Both the position numbers and the translations under genes were made by a program. From assembly GCF_019977195.1 (NCBI RefSeq), contig NZ_AP024643.1, positions 1,736,001-1,800,000 on the forward strand: DNA of 64,000 bases. Direction: 5' to 3'. Shown here in pieces: positions 15,210 through 23,249 of this stretch; positions within the stretch are counted from its first letter, which is position 1; each line of letters begins with the position of its first letter. Origin of the DNA: Arthrobacter sp. StoSoilA2 (GTDB lineage Bacteria > Actinomycetota > Actinomycetes > Actinomycetales > Micrococcaceae). Below the pieces are notes generated by a model. The model saw only the letters and a list, made by a program, of their open reading frames with translations. It did not search any database and was not told the DNA's origin.

Positions 15210-16783
15210 GAAAGCCCGGATTCTGGGCTGCGGTTGCCGGTGTGGCGGCCGGGGGAGCCGGCATTGCGGCAGGCGAGCTGAGCGCGGGCTTCCTTAGCCC
15301 CCTCGTTTCGCCAGTGACGGCACTGGGCGGCGCCGTCATCGATTCCGTTCCTCCCGGAGTGAAGGACCTCGCCGTACAGCTCTTCGGGACGGCGGACAAG
15401 ATCGTGCTGGTCGCTTCCATCCCGGTTGTGGCCGTGGTTCTGGCTGCCCTGGCCGGGATTCTGGAGCGCCGTCGAACCGGACTCGGACTTGTTCTGGCGG
15501 CGTTGGCCGGTGCGGCGGGCCTCAGCGCTGTCCTGACCCGGGCCCAAACAACACCGCAGGCCGCCATCGCACCCATCGTGGCCGCCGTCGTCACCATGCT
15601 GCTGCTCCGCACGCTGATTCGCCGCCTAGGCACGTGGATGCCGCTACGTGAAGCGTCAGCCGGCGTGGTGCCGTCAGATCCGGCCAGTGCCTCACCTCCG
15701 CCGGAACCTGCCCCTCTGGCACGGCGGAGCTTCCTGAACGCCGTGGCGGCCACATCGCTTGCGGCAGCCGTAGGCGGAGTGGTCACCAGTATCCTTACGC
15801 GGGCCACCACCGTGGCTTCCGGTTTCAGGGGCTCTTTAACGCTGCCGGCTCCATCGACGACGCAGCAGGCTATCCCTGCAGGGGCATCGCTGCCCCTGGA
15901 AGGGATCAGCCCCCTGGTGACACCGAACCCTGACTTCTACCGGATCGACACCGCTTTGACTGTGCCGGCCATCGATCCTCCACAGTGGAAACTGAAAGTG
16001 ACCGGAATGGTGGATCGCGAGGTCGAACTCGACTTCGCGACGCTCCTCACAAAGCCCATGACGGAGCGGCACATCACCATCGCGTGCGTGTCCAATGAAG
16101 TGGGCGGCGACCTCATCGGTAATGCCCTGTGGCTTGGCTGGCCTGTACGGGAACTCCTGGCCATGGCCGGTCCCAAACCAGGGGCAGACATGGTGCTTTC
16201 CACCAGCAACGATGGCTGGACGGCAAGTACGCCCCTGGAAGCGCTCACGGACGACCGCGACGCCCTCCTTGCCGTTGGCATGAACGGCGAGCCGCTGCCT
16301 CTGGAACACGGATTCCCGGTGCGGATGATCGTGCCGGGACTCTACGGCTTCGTCTCGGCAACCAAATGGCTCACCGAACTCAAGGTCACCCGGTTTGCGG
16401 ACGACACCGCTTACTGGACTCCCCGTGGCTGGAGCGATCACGGCCCCATCAAGACGCAGTCCCGCATCGATGTACCGCGTAGTGGGCGCACGGTCAAAGC
16501 AGGTAAAGTGCAATTTGGCGGTGTGGCCTGGGCCCAGCATCGTGGGGTGGACCATGTGGAGCTCCGTGTCAACCGTGGCCCCTGGCGACAGGTGATGCTT
16601 GCACCAGGGATATCCGCGGATACCTGGTACCAGTGGCAGCTGGGAGTTGACCTCTCACCCGGCGACTATGAAGTCCAAGTGCGTGCCACGGACTCTACGG
16701 GCAAACCACAAACCGAAGACCGGACCCCCGTAGCTCCCGACGGCGCCACCGGCTATCACACCATCAACGTCAAGGTCACATAA
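15206..16783 (+). CDS. Membrane-anchored molybdopterin-dependent oxidoreductase (sulfite-oxidase fold)
   Basis: 525 residues. The N-terminal about 150 residues hold about four hydrophobic segments. They are followed at R173-R174 by a twin-arginine-like motif (ARRSFLNAVAA) and another hydrophobic helix. The soluble part (about 220-525) has the Moco-binding fold with the likely Mo ligand Cys294 in ITIACVSNEVGG, and a C-terminal Ig-like dimerisation domain ending YHTINVKVT. The topology implies an extracytoplasmic catalytic domain exported folded with cofactor. It starts by ATGA overlap with the kinase gene after AAGGAGG, so kinase and enzyme are translated together. Substrate and electron acceptor are unknown. 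Confidence 0.9.
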   Translation: MRKPGFWAAVAGVAAGGAGIAAGELSAGFLSPLVSPVTALGGAVIDSVPPGVKDLAVQLFGTADKIVLVASIPVVAVVLAALAGILERRRTGLGLVLAALAGAAGLSAVLTRAQTTPQAAIAPIVAAVVTMLLLRTLIRRLGTWMPLREASAGVVPSDPASASPPPEPAPLARRSFLNAVAATSLAAAVGGVVTSILTRATTVASGFRGSLTLPAPSTTQQAIPAGASLPLEGISPLVTPNPDFYRIDTALTVPAIDPPQWKLKVTGMVDREVELDFATLLTKPMTERHITIACVSNEVGGDLIGNALWLGWPVRELLAMAGPKPGADMVLSTSNDGWTASTPLEALTDDRDALLAVGMNGEPLPLEHGFPVRMIVPGLYGFVSATKWLTELKVTRFADDTAYWTPRGWSDHGPIKTQSRIDVPRSGRTVKAGKVQFGGVAWAQHRGVDHVELRVNRGPWRQVMLAPGISADTWYQWQLGVDLSPGDYEVQVRATDSTGKPQTEDRTPVAPDGATGYHTINVKVT

Positions 16784-16842
16784 AGGCCCTACTCTGGGTA
16801 CGTCCTGATAATCTCCGGACAGGAGCGTGACCACACAGGAGG

Positions 16843-18075
16843 ATGTCCTTGCCCAGATCCGTTGCTGCCCATCGCGACGCCGTGGTGGAACTACTGAGCG
16901 GTCCTGCCGCCACCATGGCCACTGAACAGCTGCCACTGCTTGACGCGCTGGGCAAGGTGCTGGCCGTGGACCTCCACGCGCCACTTTCCCTGCCGCCATT
17001 CGCCAACTCCCAAATGGACGGCTTTGCCGTCAACTCTGCCGGGATTCCCGACGGCGGCGCGAAGCTACGGGTGGCGGCACCTGTTCCGGCGGGGGCGGCT
17101 CCGGAGGTGCTGAAGCCAGGCTTTGCCGCGCCCATCATGACCGGCGCCATGATCCCCGAGGGCGCCGACGCCGTAGTCCCCATTGAGCGGGCACGCCCTA
17201 GCACTTTCCCGAATCCCGAGGCAAGGGATGTTGAGGTTGAACTCCCCGCCGTTGCTCCCAATACCTATGTTCGGCACGCGGGCAGCGACATCAAAGAAGG
17301 GGACCTGGCCCTTCCCGCAGGTACCTGTTTAGGACCCACTCAGCTTGGCCTGTTGGCCGCGCTGGGGTTGACCGCCGTCGAAGTCCGCAGGCCATGGCAT
17401 GTCCTGCTGGTCACCACGGGCGATGAAGTCCTGGAACCGGGCCGGAATCTTACGCCCGGCAAGATCTACGACTCCAACGGAACGCTCCTGGAAGCATCCA
17501 TGCGCCAAGCAGGCCTTGACGTCGTGCGAAGCCGGATCTCCGATGATGATCCCGCGCAATTGCTCGAACTGCTTCGCAGCCACCTTGGCAGCGATGACGG
17601 CCGGCGCCCGGTAGACCTGATAGTGACCACCGGCGGCGTCAGCAAGGGGGCATACGAGGTCGTCCGGCAAGCCATGGCCGCCCAGCACGTGGAGTTCCTG
17701 CCCGTGGCCATGCAGCCAGGAGGCCCACAAGGAATCGGCCGCTTTGAAGGCGTTCCGTTCCTCGGCTTTCCGGGCAACCCTGTCAGCTGCCTCGTTTCCT
17801 ATGAGATGTTCCTGCGCCCTGCCCTTTCGCTGATCCACGGCGTCCCGGCAATGAGGCCGGTACAGCGGGCGCGTTTGGTGGAACCGCTGCATTCACCAGA
17901 GGGCAAGCATCAAGTCCGCCGCGGAACGGTGCTGCCTGACGGCTCCGTCCGCATGGAGGGTGGCGCGGGAAGCCACCTGGTGCATGCCTTGGCACGCTCG
18001 AACGCATTGGTGCAGATCCCCAGCGACGTCACGGAACTCGCTGAGGGAAGCGAAGTGGAAGTATGGATGCTGTGA
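16843..18075 (+). CDS. moeA: Molybdopterin molybdotransferase
   Basis: Inserts molybdate into adenylated molybdopterin. 410 residues with the MoeA signatures SQMDGFAVN, IMTGAMIPEGADAVVPIE, TTGDEVLEPG, YDSNGTLL, TTGGVSKGAYE and LGFPGNPVSCLVSYE. The ATG at 16843 directly follows AGGAGG, which is too close for normal initiation; a TTG six bases later in the same frame would be better spaced and may be the true start. It overlaps moaC by 13 nt. Confidence 0.95.
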   Translation: MSLPRSVAAHRDAVVELLSGPAATMATEQLPLLDALGKVLAVDLHAPLSLPPFANSQMDGFAVNSAGIPDGGAKLRVAAPVPAGAAPEVLKPGFAAPIMTGAMIPEGADAVVPIERARPSTFPNPEARDVEVELPAVAPNTYVRHAGSDIKEGDLALPAGTCLGPTQLGLLAALGLTAVEVRRPWHVLLVTTGDEVLEPGRNLTPGKIYDSNGTLLEASMRQAGLDVVRSRISDDDPAQLLELLRSHLGSDDGRRPVDLIVTTGGVSKGAYEVVRQAMAAQHVEFLPVAMQPGGPQGIGRFEGVPFLGFPGNPVSCLVSYEMFLRPALSLIHGVPAMRPVQRARLVEPLHSPEGKHQVRRGTVLPDGSVRMEGGAGSHLVHALARSNALVQIPSDVTELAEGSEVEVWML

Positions 18076-18617
18076 ATGAAACTCCCACGAACACGTCCGG
18101 CAACACCGGCGGCCTGACCCATCTCCGTCAAGACGGTACCGCCCAGATGGTGGATGTCTCAGAGAAAGCAGTCACCACCCGTGAGGCGACAGCCACGGCC
18201 ACGGTCCGCAGTACTGCCGAAGTCCTGGCCCTTCTCGGCGCCGGCGAACTTCCCAAGGGCGACGCGCTCGCAGTGGCGCGCGTGGCAGGGATCATGGCCG
18301 CCAAGAAGACACCCGAACTGATCCCGCTGTGCCACCCGTTGCCGATTTCCAAGGTCACGGTCGATTTTGAGCTGGGAGCCGACTCGATCGAAGTACTGGC
18401 GACTGTGAAGACGCGTGGTGTCACCGGCGTCGAAATGGAAGCTCTCACCGCTGCCTCTGTAGCGGCCCTGAGCGTCTACGACATGATCAAGGCCGTGGAT
18501 AAGCACGCAGTCCTGACGGATATTCAGGTGCTGGCAAAAAGTGGTGGCAAAAGTGGGGATTGGAAGCACGGTGACTGGAACCGGGGCAGTTCGGCGCCGG
18601 AAAGAGCCCAAGCATGA
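18063..18617 (+). CDS. moaC: Cyclic pyranopterin monophosphate synthase
   Basis: Second enzyme of cofactor synthesis, completing the step begun by MoaA. 184 residues. MVDVSEKAVTTREA, MAAKKTPELIPLCHPLPI and GVEMEALTAASVAALSVYDM are the family signatures, with the catalytic Lys of KAVDK present. About 20 extra residues at the N-terminus and a Gly/Trp-rich tail (KSGGKSGDWKHGDW) are atypical. The start is ambiguous between ATG 18063 and GTG 18072; both overlap moeA. The stop overlaps the next ATG. Confidence 0.94.
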   Translation: MDAVNETPTNTSGNTGGLTHLRQDGTAQMVDVSEKAVTTREATATATVRSTAEVLALLGAGELPKGDALAVARVAGIMAAKKTPELIPLCHPLPISKVTVDFELGADSIEVLATVKTRGVTGVEMEALTAASVAALSVYDMIKAVDKHAVLTDIQVLAKSGGKSGDWKHGDWNRGSSAPERAQA

Positions 18618-19117
18618 GTGCGTGCGAACCAAACGCCCACGGGCCGCGGAAGGCCGGCGTCGTCATAGCGTCCACGCGTGCGGCAGCGGGAATCTACGCC
18701 GACGAAACAGGCCCCGTCATCCTGGACTGGCTCAAGGAGCACGGCTTTGATGCCTTTCCCACCATGGTGGTGCCGGATGGCGAGCCCGTTGGCGCGGCTT
18801 TGAGGGCGCTCCTGACCCAGCAGCCCGCAGTCGTCATCACCAGTGGCGGAACGGGCCTGAGCCCGGACGACAGGACGCCGGAAGTAACCTTGCCGCTGCT
18901 GGATCGTGAGATCCCGGGCATTATGGAAGGCATTCGGCGGGCGGGCGCTGCAAAGACGCCCATGGCAATGCTGAGCCGTGGGCACGCAGGAGCAGCAGGA
19001 AAGACATTCATCATTAACTTGCCCGGTTCCCCGAAGGGCGTCATGGACGGCTTGACCGTCCTGGATCCGGTGATCGGGCACCTTTGCGATCAATTGGAAG
19101 GAAGCCATGGGCACTGA
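18614..19117 (+). CDS. mog: Molybdopterin adenylyltransferase (MogA/MoaB family)
   Basis: Activates molybdopterin with ATP before MoeA acts. 167 residues with the MPT-binding SGGTGLSPDDRTPE loop and NLPGSPKGVMDGL. It overlaps moaC by ATGA and moaE by 11 nt, so the three are coupled. MogA and MoaB cannot be separated safely by sequence alone. Confidence 0.9.
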   Translation: MSACEPNAHGPRKAGVVIASTRAAAGIYADETGPVILDWLKEHGFDAFPTMVVPDGEPVGAALRALLTQQPAVVITSGGTGLSPDDRTPEVTLPLLDREIPGIMEGIRRAGAAKTPMAMLSRGHAGAAGKTFIINLPGSPKGVMDGLTVLDPVIGHLCDQLEGSHGH

Positions 19118-19562
19118 AACAGACTTTGAAGTTGTTAGCGCGGTCCTGAGCACCGAGCCCATCTCCGTGGACCAGGCAATTGCCGCGGTGGAGTCTGACA
19201 CCGCCGGGGCAGTAGTCAGCTTCAGCGGCGTCGTGCGCAACCACGATTCGGGCAAGCCCGTGGACCGCCTGAGCTACAGCGCGCATCCGACAGCGCACCG
19301 AATCATGGCCGACGTAGTCGCGCAGTTGGTGGCCGAGCACTCCGGCGAAGCAGCGCAGCCCGTCAGGATTTGGGCCGCACACAGGATCGGGATGCTGGAG
19401 ATAGGTGATCCCGCGTTGGTGTGTGCCGTGGCGGCCGCCCATCGGGGCCAGGCGTTTGCCGTTTGTTCAGAACTTGTGGACCGGGTCAAAGAACAGGTGC
19501 CTATTTGGAAGGAACAGTTCTTCAGCGACGGCACCGTGGAATGGGTCGGGGCCGGGGAGTAA
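19107..19562 (+). CDS. moaE: Molybdopterin synthase catalytic subunit
   Basis: Transfers sulfur from MoaD thiocarboxylate to the pterin. 151 residues with GAVVSFSGVVRNHD, LSYSAHPTA, HRIGMLEIGD and the C-terminal VPIWKEQFF containing the active-site Lys. It is the last gene of the plus-strand molybdenum operon. Its stop codon lies inside a 22-nt tandem repeat. Confidence 0.95.
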   Translation: MGTETDFEVVSAVLSTEPISVDQAIAAVESDTAGAVVSFSGVVRNHDSGKPVDRLSYSAHPTAHRIMADVVAQLVAEHSGEAAQPVRIWAAHRIGMLEIGDPALVCAVAAAHRGQAFAVCSELVDRVKEQVPIWKEQFFSDGTVEWVGAGE

Positions 19563-19618
19563 GAGGGTACGGCCCGGGGAGTAAGAGGGTACGGCCCGGG
19601 GAGCAGGGGGAAGGGCCC
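19554..19618 (+). repeat. 22-nt tandem repeat across the moaE stop codon
   Basis: Two exact 22-nt copies (unit beginning GGGGAGTAAGAGGGTACG) at 19554 and 19576, and a degenerate third at 19598. The first copy contains the TAA stop of moaE. The array occupies half of the 118-nt gap to dapB. Confidence 0.9.
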
Positions 19619-19667
19619 GGGGGAGTGGTTGCGAAGTCACGGTTCCTGCCGCACCCCGGCCCGGCGG

Positions 19668-19673
19668 TAGGGT
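19668..19673 (+). promoter_or_regulatory. -10 box of leaderless dapB
   Basis: TAGGGT, 7 nt, then ATG at 19681; no ribosome-binding site is seen. Confidence 0.6.
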
Positions 19674-19680
19674 TAAAGGC

Positions 19681-20439
19681 ATGACCGAACAACTTGCCGT
19701 TGCAGTGCTGGGCGCCTACGGGCGCATGGGAATTGAAGCCGTGAAGGCTGTTGAAGCAGCCGACGATATGAAGCTGGTAGCGGCTCTCGGTCGCGGCGAT
19801 TCCCTGCAGACGCTGCTCGACGCAGGTGCCAAGTATGTTGTGGACCTGACTGTTCCGGACACTACCGAGGCCAACGTCCGTTTCGCGGTTGAACATGGCA
19901 TTCATGCAGTGGTCGGGACCACCGGTTGGGATGGGCAGCGCCTTGGGTCGTTGCGGACGCTTTTGGAGCAGAAGCCGGAAACGGGCGTTCTGATCGCCCC
20001 GAACTTTGCTTTGGGTTCCGTGCTGGCGTCGGCGTTTGCGGCGAAGGCTTCGCAGTACTTCGAGTCCGTGGAGATCATTGAACTGCATCACCCGAACAAG
20101 GTTGACGCTCCTTCAGGTACGGCCGTGCGTACTGCACAGCTGATTGCCCAGGCCAGGCAGGAAGCGGGTGTGCCGGCAAGTCCTGACGCCACGGAAACGT
20201 CCTTGGACGGCGCCCGGGGCTGCGATGTGGAGGGTGTACGTGTCCACAGCGTGCGGCTCCGCGGGCTGGTGGCGCACCAGGAAGTGCTGTTCGGCGGGCC
20301 TGGTGAACAGCTGACGCTGCGCCATGACTCCTTCGATCGTGCCTCGTTCATGCCAGGTGTGCTGCTCGGGCTTCGCAAAGTTGCGGAGCACCCAGGCTTG
20401 ACCGTGGGCCTGGATGGCTACCTGGACCTGGGGCTTTAG
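19681..20439 (+). CDS. dapB: 4-hydroxy-tetrahydrodipicolinate reductase
   Basis: NAD(P)H-dependent second step of the diaminopimelate/lysine branch. 252 residues. The nucleotide-binding VLGAYGRMG is at the N-terminus, then VVGTTGW, and the substrate-binding ELHHPNKVDAPSGTA with catalytic His and Lys. dapA is 2.8 kb downstream and dapF 15 kb downstream. Confidence 0.97.
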   Translation: MTEQLAVAVLGAYGRMGIEAVKAVEAADDMKLVAALGRGDSLQTLLDAGAKYVVDLTVPDTTEANVRFAVEHGIHAVVGTTGWDGQRLGSLRTLLEQKPETGVLIAPNFALGSVLASAFAAKASQYFESVEIIELHHPNKVDAPSGTAVRTAQLIAQARQEAGVPASPDATETSLDGARGCDVEGVRVHSVRLRGLVAHQEVLFGGPGEQLTLRHDSFDRASFMPGVLLGLRKVAEHPGLTVGLDGYLDLGL

Positions 20440-20443
20440 GATC

Positions 20444-20932
20444 ATGGGAACTTTTTGGGAGTCTGTGAAGAAAAACCGCACCAAAATCTGGGTTGGTGCC
20501 ATCACCCTGCTCTTGGTGTTGTATCTGGTGGTGTCCCTCCAGCGTTCCATCCTGTTGCTTGGTGATCCCAATCCGGTGGCAAAAGGTATCGGCGCGGCTT
20601 ACCTCGTTTTGCCTGTGATTGGCGCTTGGGCGCTCATTCGTGAGCTGCTGTTTGGGGCGCGGACCGAACAGATGGCCAAGGTCCTGGAGGCCGAGGGAGG
20701 CCTTCCTGTGGACACCTTGCCGCGCACGCCCGGTGGCCGGATTGTCCGGGCTGCCGCTGACGCCGAGTTCGAAAAGTATCGTGCTGAGGCCGAGGCAGCA
20801 CCCGGGGATTGGCGTTCCTGGTTCCGGCTGAGCTGCGCCTACGACGCCTCCGGCGATCGCAAACGTGCCCGCGCTTCAATGCGCGACGCCGTGAAGCTCT
20901 TCCGCTCTCAGCCCACGGTGGCCGGGCGGTAA
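20444..20932 (+). CDS. Conserved membrane protein
   Basis: 162 residues. Two membrane helices at about 15-35 and 48-68 are followed by a soluble C-terminal part with one TPR-like helical pair (DWRSWFRLSCAYDASGDRKRARASMRDAVKLF). It starts 4 nt after the dapB stop, so it shares the dapB transcript. Its last 25 bases overlap the convergent membrane acyltransferase-like gene. Function unknown. Confidence 0.8.
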   Translation: MGTFWESVKKNRTKIWVGAITLLLVLYLVVSLQRSILLLGDPNPVAKGIGAAYLVLPVIGAWALIRELLFGARTEQMAKVLEAEGGLPVDTLPRTPGGRIVRAAADAEFEKYRAEAEAAPGDWRSWFRLSCAYDASGDRKRARASMRDAVKLFRSQPTVAGR

Positions 20933-22143
20933 CTGCCCAGGCGCGACGCCTGGTGGGCCAGCCACTCCAGTGGTCCGCGCCAGCGCAGGAGGGCAAAGCA
21001 GACGCCGATGCCTACAGCGGCCAGGGCCTGCGTCCAATACATTCCTTCGTCAGTCCACCCTGCTGGCAGTGGCTCGTTGTGGAAACCGGATACCACCCAG
21101 ACGTGGAGTGAATACAGCGTGAGGGTCATGGCGCCCGGACCGCTGAGGAGTATGAGGAAGTTGACCTTGATGCGTTGGGCAAGGGTGCCCAGCATCAGGA
21201 ACAAGCCGACGACGGCGGCAGCCACGCCACCGGTGTGAAGCAGATCCAGGGTGGTGCCGGCATGCGGTGCCGCGCTTGCCAGCCACCACCACGAGTCCAC
21301 CTGCTGCAATCCTGTCAGGTTCACTTGGAGCATGCTCTCCAGCGGGTATCCCCGTGTTCCCGGCAGTGCTTCCAGTGCGGCGCGGCCGCCCCATACCTCC
21401 ATGGCCAGGGTTCCTACGATTTTCGCCAAAGCGGCCACCGCGAATCCGCAGGTGAACAGCAGCAACTGGACGTTCGCCGTCGTGAGCGCCAAACGGCCGA
21501 TCGCCAGTCCGATCAGCAAATAGGCGATCCATTGGAACACCGGGTAGTAGCCCGTGAAGAACAAGTCGGCGACCAAGCGTCCCGGTGTCTCAAGGTCCTC
21601 GCTGTTTGGGTTGTGCCCCAACTGAAGGGGAGGGTTGGCGTCGAGCAGCCAGGGCCGGACGAGGTAGGCGATCAGGGGTGAGACCAGTACCCAGCCGAGC
21701 GCCCATAAGCAGAGCGCTTTCAGTCGCAATCCCAGAAACGGCAGGATGCACAGGAACAAGACGGCATAGTGCACCAGGATGACCGCGACGTTGACGTCCA
21801 GACCCCCAAGCGTCAGCCCGACCACGGCAATCACCAAGGCGCGCATCGCGACACCGCTTCTCGCCGCCCAGAGGTCCAGGCCCTGGCGCGGCTCCTGCTT
21901 TCCGGTGGTGAGTGCCAACCCGATTCCGGCGAGGACTGCGAACAGCGCAGCGGACCTGCCCGAGAAAACCAGTCCGACCCACGTGGGTTCCCACTGGGGC
22001 GAGGGGCCGAACGTCGGCATCAGATGGGTGGCCATCATTCCGAGCAAGGCCAGGCCGCGGGCGGCATCTATGCCCGTAAGGCGGGTGGAGACTTTGCGTC
22101 CCCTGGGCACCTTCCGGGCTGGCGCCGTCTCTTGCGAAGTCAT
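20908..22143 (-). CDS. DUF418/HGSNAT-like membrane acyltransferase family protein
   Basis: 411 residues with about ten hydrophobic helices. The N-terminus reads RLTGIDAARGLALLGMMATHLMP, the signature of the heparan-alpha-glucosaminide N-acetyltransferase-like/YeiB family, in which the Asp and the His of the first helix are conserved. The C-terminal half carries SLHVWVVSGF. Probably modifies or moves an acyl group on an envelope molecule, but no substrate is shown. It is monocistronic and overlaps the preceding plus-strand gene tail to tail. Confidence 0.78.
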   Translation of the reverse strand: MTSQETAPARKVPRGRKVSTRLTGIDAARGLALLGMMATHLMPTFGPSPQWEPTWVGLVFSGRSAALFAVLAGIGLALTTGKQEPRQGLDLWAARSGVAMRALVIAVVGLTLGGLDVNVAVILVHYAVLFLCILPFLGLRLKALCLWALGWVLVSPLIAYLVRPWLLDANPPLQLGHNPNSEDLETPGRLVADLFFTGYYPVFQWIAYLLIGLAIGRLALTTANVQLLLFTCGFAVAALAKIVGTLAMEVWGGRAALEALPGTRGYPLESMLQVNLTGLQQVDSWWWLASAAPHAGTTLDLLHTGGVAAAVVGLFLMLGTLAQRIKVNFLILLSGPGAMTLTLYSLHVWVVSGFHNEPLPAGWTDEGMYWTQALAAVGIGVCFALLRWRGPLEWLAHQASRLGSYRPATVG

Positions 22144-22214
22144 GCTGCGATCGTCTCACAAGGGACTGTGGCCCTGCTGTGAAGCGGGCTGGAAGCATCG
22201 TGGCAGCAGATGGC

Positions 22215-22763
22215 TCATTGCGGAAATGATTCCACGAGACGGGCGAGCGGTGGGGGTGCCTGTCCCGCCGGCAGTGCGTCGACGAGCAGGGAGGCGTACC
22301 GGATTTTGTTGCCGCTGCGTCCCCCGAAGAAACGGCGCAGCTGTGCCGGTGCCGGCTTGCCGCGCTGTGAGGGCTGGCGTTGGAGGAGCCGGAACGAAGC
22401 AAGCTCACCTTGGGCCGCAATGACGTTGAGCACCGCATCGACGCCAAGGCAGCGGATGAGTTCGTCCTCCAGATCCGCTTGGCACACGTGGAAGCCGCTC
22501 CCGGACAAGGAGCCGGAACCAAGGCCTGCCCGGCTGAGTGCGCGGGCGATGCCCTGTGCTTCGCCTGCATCGCAAAGTCCGAGTAACCGGTGGTCCGTGC
22601 CTTTCGGGCCGTAGCGGTCAAGGAAGCGAACGATGTTGGTCGCGCCTCCCATCGGCACCACAGCGACGCGCTCAGCCTTCAGGTCATGGCCAAGGCGAAT
22701 GGCCAGTGTCTCCACCGCAAGCCGGTCACTTTCGCCCTCCACCAACACAGTCGTCACCCGCAT
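22215..22763 (-). CDS. Small stand-alone TOPRIM-domain protein (OLD-like)
   Basis: 182 residues. The N-terminal half fits a TOPRIM fold of the OLD-nuclease type: the Glu motif LVEGESD (E9), VVPMGGATNI, and LLGLCDAGE (D65, E68) in place of the usual DxD. No ATPase domain is attached. The C-terminal part (about 100-182) is basic and unrecognised (LRRFFGGRSGNKIRYA). The start at 22763 lies 6 nt after CATACT, a weak -10; an in-frame ATG further upstream falls inside a LexA box. The box at 22810 and the divergent DUF222-like gene suggest a DNA-damage role. Nuclease or primase-like activity is inference only. Confidence 0.75.
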   Translation of the reverse strand: MRVTTVLVEGESDRLAVETLAIRLGHDLKAERVAVVPMGGATNIVRFLDRYGPKGTDHRLLGLCDAGEAQGIARALSRAGLGSGSLSGSGFHVCQADLEDELIRCLGVDAVLNVIAAQGELASFRLLQRQPSQRGKPAPAQLRRFFGGRSGNKIRYASLLVDALPAGQAPPPLARLVESFPQ

Positions 22764-22809
22764 GGAACCAGTATGAACGACACACGCTGCCGGCCCACAG
22801 GCCTTGTCT

Positions 22810-22825
22810 TCGAATATATGTTCGA
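22810..22825 (+). promoter_or_regulatory. LexA (SOS) box between TOPRIM and DUF222-like genes
   Basis: TCGAATATATGTTCGA matches the actinobacterial/Gram-positive LexA consensus CGAAC-N4-GTTCG except for T at the sixth base. It ends 1 nt before the TAACAT -10 of the plus-strand gene and lies about 47 nt upstream of the minus-strand start. Confidence 0.8.
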
Positions 22826-22839
22826 ATAACATGGCCTTC

Positions 22840-23175
22840 ATGAACGATGCTCCAAAGCCTCCGGAAGGCCTCCAGGGACCCATGAGGGCGATGAGTCCAG
22901 GTGTTGTCGACTTCCTTTTCAGGCAACTCGTGGCAGGTGAACCGCCGGAAGATGTCCAGTGGCGCAGCGAGGGAACGGTCCTTGCCGAGCAGGCGCCGGG
23001 TGCTGAGCTTGCACGTCGCCTGGCTGAAACGGACCTTGAGGCCCTCACGCCAAGGGAACTCTTCGACTACGTTCGCGCGTCCCAGCGTTTGGTTGCCTGG
23101 GCGGAACAATTGAAGGAAAAAGCGGTCGCGCAATATTGCTCTGAGGGCACTGCCAGGACGCCCAAGCCCGCATAG
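22840..23175 (+). CDS. Short protein resembling the N-terminus of DUF222/13E12 HNH proteins
   Basis: 111 residues from the ATG at 22840, which follows TAACAT by 7 nt (leaderless); in-frame starts at 22804 and 22831 would lie in or beside the LexA box. The helical segment ARRLAETDLEALTPRELFDYVRASQRLVAWAEQLKEKAVAQY resembles the opening of the DUF222 region found in actinobacterial HNH proteins, but the rest of that domain and the HNH motif are absent. Either a domain-only protein or the remnant of a larger one. Members of the 13E12 family are LexA-regulated in Mycobacterium, which agrees with the box here. Confidence 0.65.
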   Translation: MNDAPKPPEGLQGPMRAMSPGVVDFLFRQLVAGEPPEDVQWRSEGTVLAEQAPGAELARRLAETDLEALTPRELFDYVRASQRLVAWAEQLKEKAVAQYCSEGTARTPKPA

Positions 23176-23236
23176 TCAGCAGGGCCGATGACGACCATCA
23201 CGCGGAACCCATTCCCGGAACATGGCTGTGACAGGG

Positions 23237-23242
23237 TAACGT
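23237..23242 (+). promoter_or_regulatory. -10 box of leaderless dapA
   Basis: TAACGT, 7 nt, then ATG at 23250; the spacer is T-rich and contains no ribosome site. Confidence 0.62.
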
Positions 23243-23249
23243 TTTTCTT

